From assembly GCA_027297485.1 (NCBI GenBank), contig JAPUHZ010000076.1, positions 1-10,261 on the forward strand: DNA of 10,261 nt, in the 5' to 3' direction. Shown here piece by piece: positions 7,145 through 10,261 of the stretch. The stretch's first letter is position 1. Every line of letters starts with the position of its first letter. The stretch comes from Deltaproteobacteria bacterium. Lineage in GTDB: Bacteria; Desulfobacterota_B; Binatia; UBA9968. The notes beneath the pieces were generated by a model. It was not told the DNA's origin. It did not search any database and saw only the letters and a program-made list of their open reading frames with translations. The position numbers were made by a program, and so were the translations under genes.

Positions 7145-7174
7145 TTGACAGGCCGTCCTTGATGACGCATATTT
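7145..7174 (+). promoter_or_regulatory. Predicted sigma-70-type promoter of the RHH/PIN locus
   Basis: A perfect -35 hexamer TTGACA (7145-7150) is followed after 17 bp by CATATT (7168-7173), which matches TATAAT at four of six positions. Transcription would start about 30 bp before the antitoxin ATG. The 8-mer GTCCTTGA occurs twice here with a 14-bp period (7141-7148 and 7155-7162), which could be a regulator site overlapping the -35. Confidence 0.5.
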
Positions 7175-7184
7175 TAGGATTGGG

Positions 7185-7201
7185 TATACGTCAGAAGTAT
7201 A
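7185..7201. promoter_or_regulatory. Short inverted repeat, possible RHH operator
   Basis: TATAC (7185-7189) and GTATA (7197-7201) form an inverted repeat with a 7-nt spacer between the predicted promoter and the antitoxin start. RHH antitoxins commonly repress their own promoters through short palindromes of this kind. Position supports the idea, but the arms are short and AT-rich, so chance is possible. Confidence 0.35.
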
Positions 7202-7213
7202 TAGGATAGAAAC

Positions 7214-7426
7214 ATGCAGACGAAGTTGACCCTGAGATTGGACGATGATTTGGTCCGCAGAGCAAAAGCATATGCTCGGAGGTCGGGGAAGTCCGTCTCC
7301 TCTCTTGTCGCGGACTTTTTCTCTCTGCTAGGCCAACGAAAGGGTGGCAGGATGGACACGTTGACACCGAGGGTGCGCTCGTTGCTCGGGGCCCTCGGTG
7401 ACGAGTCGCTCAGCGAGCATGACTAA
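7214..7426 (+). CDS. RHH-type antitoxin of a PIN-toxin module
   Basis: Intact 70-residue protein with a good start: AGGA at 7203-7206 lies 7 nt before ATG. Residues 3-9 (TKLTLRL) form the beta strand of a ribbon-helix-helix DNA-binding domain. Two helices follow, around DDLVRRAKAYARRSG and KSVSSLVADFFSLL. The acidic C-terminal tail (ALGDESLSEHD) would be the toxin-neutralising segment. The length and the PIN gene starting 26 bp later fit a type II toxin-antitoxin pair, probably of the DUF6364/VapB-like class. Such antitoxins occlude the PIN nuclease active site and repress their own promoter. The partner toxin here is frameshifted, so this appears to be an orphaned but intact antitoxin. Confidence 0.85.
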   Translation: MQTKLTLRLDDDLVRRAKAYARRSGKSVSSLVADFFSLLGQRKGGRMDTLTPRVRSLLGALGDESLSEHD

Positions 7427-7452
7427 CGCCGCCATCTTGAAGAGAAGCACCG

Positions 7453-7883
7453 TTGAGGATCCTGTTCGATACAAATAACCTGCTCGATGTGTTGCTGAAT
7501 CGGGAGCCTCACGCTGTCACAGCCGCCCAACTGCTGGTGCAGGTTGAACAAAAACGGATCGATGGGCTTCTAGGCGCTACCAGCGTTACGACAATCCACT
7601 ACTTGACAGCAAAGGCAATTGGCGTCACGCGTGCTAGAAAGCACGTGCAAACTCTGCTCTCGCTCTTCGACGTGGCCCTGGTAGATAGGCTACTTTGTCG
7701 GAGGCGTTGTCGCTGAACTTCCACGACTACGAGGATGCGGTCCTTCACGAGGCAGCTCGCCATGCGGGAGCAACAGGTATTGTCACTCGAGATACGACCG
7801 GCTTTGCAAAGGGCATGCTCAGAGTGTATTTGCCCAACGAGTTATTGCGGATGACTACGGCTCTGCGCAGGTCCGACGCTTAA
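7453..7883 (+). pseudogene. PIN-domain ribonuclease toxin (VapC-like), frameshifted
   Basis: The first part, from TTG 7453, reads RILFDTNNLLDVLLNREPHA and continues through GATSVTTIHYLTAKAIG to VALVDR. The second part, in another frame, reads LSEALSLNFHDYEDAVLHEA, then GIVTRDTTGF and the VYLPNELL end, stopping at TAA 7881-7883. PIN acidic residues are visible: D6 in FDTN, D in DYEDAV, D in TRD. Joining the parts needs one added base within 7690-7697, probably a lost T in the CTTTG run, which restores a normal PIN toxin of about 143 residues. The start is a TTG where ATG is expected, another possible mutation. PIN toxins cleave RNA and need all three acidic sites; the frameshifted product lacks the last two. 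It lies 26 bp after the RHH antitoxin. Confidence 0.86.
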
Positions 7884-7986
7884 CCTGCGGCGTTATTTAG
7901 CTCTCCTAAAGTAGCAAAAAGACATGATCTTAAAGGAGGCATGCGGGGGTCGATCCATAAGAGGAGGCCTATAGGCTGAGATCCTG

Positions 7987-8782
<796 letters not shown>

Positions 8783-8863
8783 TAATCAAACAATTTGTCG
8801 ACGAAGTCGGGATAAGAAAAATTGGCGGCCTCCGAAGATCAAAGATTGAGAGGGAGGTATCCG

Positions 8864-9736
8864 ATGGATTCAATACCTGAGGAGATCCTAGCTACTGCCA
8901 ATGCAAGGAGCCGAAGGCTCAGGGAGTTAGTCCGCGCACCAGAGATTCTGGTGATGCCAGGGGCCTATGACGTGCTGAGTGCCCTGTTATTTGAGCAGCT
9001 TGGATTTCAGGCCATCCAATGCACCAGCGGCGGGATTGCGGCGGTACTGGGGCAGCCTGACGGGGAAGTGATCAGCCGCGAGCGGTTTGTCGAAGTGACA
9101 GGGCAGATTGCGGCTGCTGTCTTGGTACCCGTCAATGCCGATGGTGAAAGAGGATACGGAGATGCCCAGCAGATAGGGGAGACGGTACGTGCCTTGGTTG
9201 AGGTAGGGTGCGCTGGAATGAATTTGGAAGATTGTGCGTCCAAAGAAAAGAATCAGCCCCGGCGTTTGGTCGATTTGTCTGAGCAATTGGAGAAAATCGG
9301 AGCCCTGCTGGAGGCTAAGCGCCTTTTGAGAAGCGAGTTTTTTCTCAATGCCCGTGTCGATGCGCTGACCGTCATGGCCGATGATGCGAAACGCGCACTG
9401 GAGGAGGCGATCCTTAGAGGCAATGCCTATGCCGAAGCCGGTGCTGATTGTATTTTTTTCATGAATGCCGCCTCGAAGGAAACTATCAGCCGGCTGGTTC
9501 AAGAGGTTCGGGCTCCGGTAAGTGTTCTGGCTGGACCAAAAACCCCGAGCGTGCACGAGTTACAGGATTTAGAGGTGGCTCGGGTAAGCTACGGTTCTGC
9601 TTTTCTTAAGGCGGCCATCGGAGCCGTCAGACGCCTGACCTTGGAGATTCGCGAAACGGGGACAATCACGGCGCTTAAGGACGGAATGCAGACGCACGAA
9701 GTGGCTGCTCTAATTGCCAAGAGAGGCTCGGCCTAA
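8864..9736 (+). CDS. Isocitrate lyase / PEP mutase family enzyme
   Basis: Intact 290-residue protein. AGGGAGG at 8850-8856 places the start at ATG 8864 with good spacing; an in-frame TTG at 8822 is also open but less likely. Conserved blocks of the PEP mutase/isocitrate lyase alpha/beta barrel appear in order: MPGAYDVLSA (31-40), CTSGG (53-57), VPVNADGERGYGD (88-100) with the metal-region aspartates, NLED (120-123), and NARVDA (162-167). The KKCGH catalytic loop of true isocitrate lyase is not seen. Family members cleave or form C-C or C-P bonds in small oxo-acids (2-methylisocitrate lyase, oxaloacetate hydrolase, carboxyphosphonoenolpyruvate mutase-like); the reaction here is not determined. 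A MOSC-domain gene follows after 5 bp, so the two are probably co-transcribed. Confidence 0.9.
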   Translation: MDSIPEEILATANARSRRLRELVRAPEILVMPGAYDVLSALLFEQLGFQAIQCTSGGIAAVLGQPDGEVISRERFVEVTGQIAAAVLVPVNADGERGYGDAQQIGETVRALVEVGCAGMNLEDCASKEKNQPRRLVDLSEQLEKIGALLEAKRLLRSEFFLNARVDALTVMADDAKRALEEAILRGNAYAEAGADCIFFMNAASKETISRLVQEVRAPVSVLAGPKTPSVHELQDLEVARVSYGSAFLKAAIGAVRRLTLEIRETGTITALKDGMQTHEVAALIAKRGSA

Positions 9737-9741
9737 GAACT

Positions 9742-10212
9742 ATGTGGAAAGGCACTGTTGTTTCTATCCATATCACCGCAGGGGCAAAGGCGCCGATGGT
9801 GTCGGTCAATGAAGTGCATGCGGTGATTGGGAAGGGGTTAGAGGGAGATCGCTATTTCAAAGAAGCCGGGACTTACTCCAATCAACCTGGTTTGGGAAGG
9901 GACATAACGCTGATCGAACTTGAGACCATCGAAGCCCTGAAGCGCGAGTATAGCATCGAACTCAATCCCAAAGATAGTCGGCGCAATATCACCACACGGG
10001 ATATCGCGCTAAACCACTTGGTGAACCGGGAGTTCAAGGTAGGCCCGGTTGCGTTGCGTGGTATCCGCCTCTGCGATCCTTGCTCGCATCTTGAGAAATT
10101 GACGGCCAAAGGGGTGATGCGTGGATTGATCCACAGAGGCGGCCTGCGGGCGGAAATCCTAACGGATGGCATGATTCGAGTCGGAGATGTCATACATCCG
10201 GTTAGCCCATAG
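9742..10212 (+). CDS. MOSC domain-containing protein
   Basis: Intact 156-residue protein. The MOSC fold is recognised from GLEGDRY (32-38), RRNITT (80-85), C111-x-x-C114 in LCDPCSHLEKL, the glycine-rich HRGGLRAEIL (131-140) and the closing IRVGDVI. MOSC domains form the C-terminus of molybdenum cofactor sulfurases and occur alone in YiiM/YuaD-type proteins. They bind a sulfur carrier or molybdenum cofactor through a conserved cysteine, here most likely C114. As a stand-alone short form its substrate is unknown. It starts 5 bp after the PEP mutase-like gene and is probably translated from the same mRNA; the ribosome binding site is weak. No hairpin terminator is visible in the 49 bp before the window ends. 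Confidence 0.9.
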   Translation: MWKGTVVSIHITAGAKAPMVSVNEVHAVIGKGLEGDRYFKEAGTYSNQPGLGRDITLIELETIEALKREYSIELNPKDSRRNITTRDIALNHLVNREFKVGPVALRGIRLCDPCSHLEKLTAKGVMRGLIHRGGLRAEILTDGMIRVGDVIHPVSP

Positions 10213-10261
10213 CAAGATTATCACCAGAGTCGGGGACCATTCAGAATTTTCCATACAGATT

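Noticed and set aside
8987..9556. 189-codon open frame on the minus strand
   Set aside because: It lies wholly inside the well-supported PEP mutase-family gene on the other strand and shows no domain.

Overview
The window looks like a bacterial chromosomal segment of moderately high GC, from an environmental lineage. It begins with the end of a respiratory complex I gene (nuoF). It also carries higBA-type and RHH/PIN toxin-antitoxin loci, a large SWIM/SNF2 ATPase, and a run of small metabolic genes. The protein style resembles uncultured soil or subsurface phyla such as NC10/Rokubacteria-like, Nitrospirota or Acidobacteriota, but that is an impression from memory and not something the sequence proves.

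Layout: (1) 2-154, C-terminus of NuoF. (2) 155-617, a gene-free stretch with a hairpin and a 221-bp unit bounded by inverted copies of a dispersed repeat. (3) 618-2378, a two-gene unit (a nitroreductase-like conserved protein followed by an SRPBCC-fold protein), both broken by in-frame stops and, in the first gene, a frameshift. (4) 2481-5849, an intact 1122-residue SWIM zinc-finger/SNF2 helicase-like protein. (5) 5850-6094, no recognisable gene. (6) 6095-6735 on the minus strand, a wrecked higB-higA module with a 37-bp near-perfect palindrome just upstream of the toxin. (7) 6781-6841, a solo copy of the dispersed repeat, followed by about 300 bp in which I recognise nothing. (8) 7141-7883, a promoter, a likely operator, an intact RHH antitoxin and a frameshifted PIN toxin. 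(9) 7987-10212, all on the plus strand: a degenerate GFA-like protein, a VOC/glyoxalase-fold protein, an isocitrate lyase/PEP mutase-family enzyme and a MOSC-domain protein.

The dominant theme is gene decay. Five loci (nitroreductase-like, SRPBCC, higB, higA, PIN toxin) can be read back to full-length family members only after repairing stops or frameshifts, and a sixth (GFA-like) has lost its N-terminus and zinc ligands. Most of the nonsense codons can be explained by single C-to-T changes on one strand or the other. All three stop codons occur, which argues against recoding. Intact genes (SNF2, RHH antitoxin, VOC, PEP mutase-like, MOSC) are interspersed, so the damage is local and gene-specific rather than general sequence error.

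I found no convincing new multi-gene system. The features most worth a second look are the dispersed repeat (two copies 57/61 identical in opposite orientation plus a diverged third), the well-preserved palindrome next to an otherwise dead toxin-antitoxin module, and the decayed two-gene unit.
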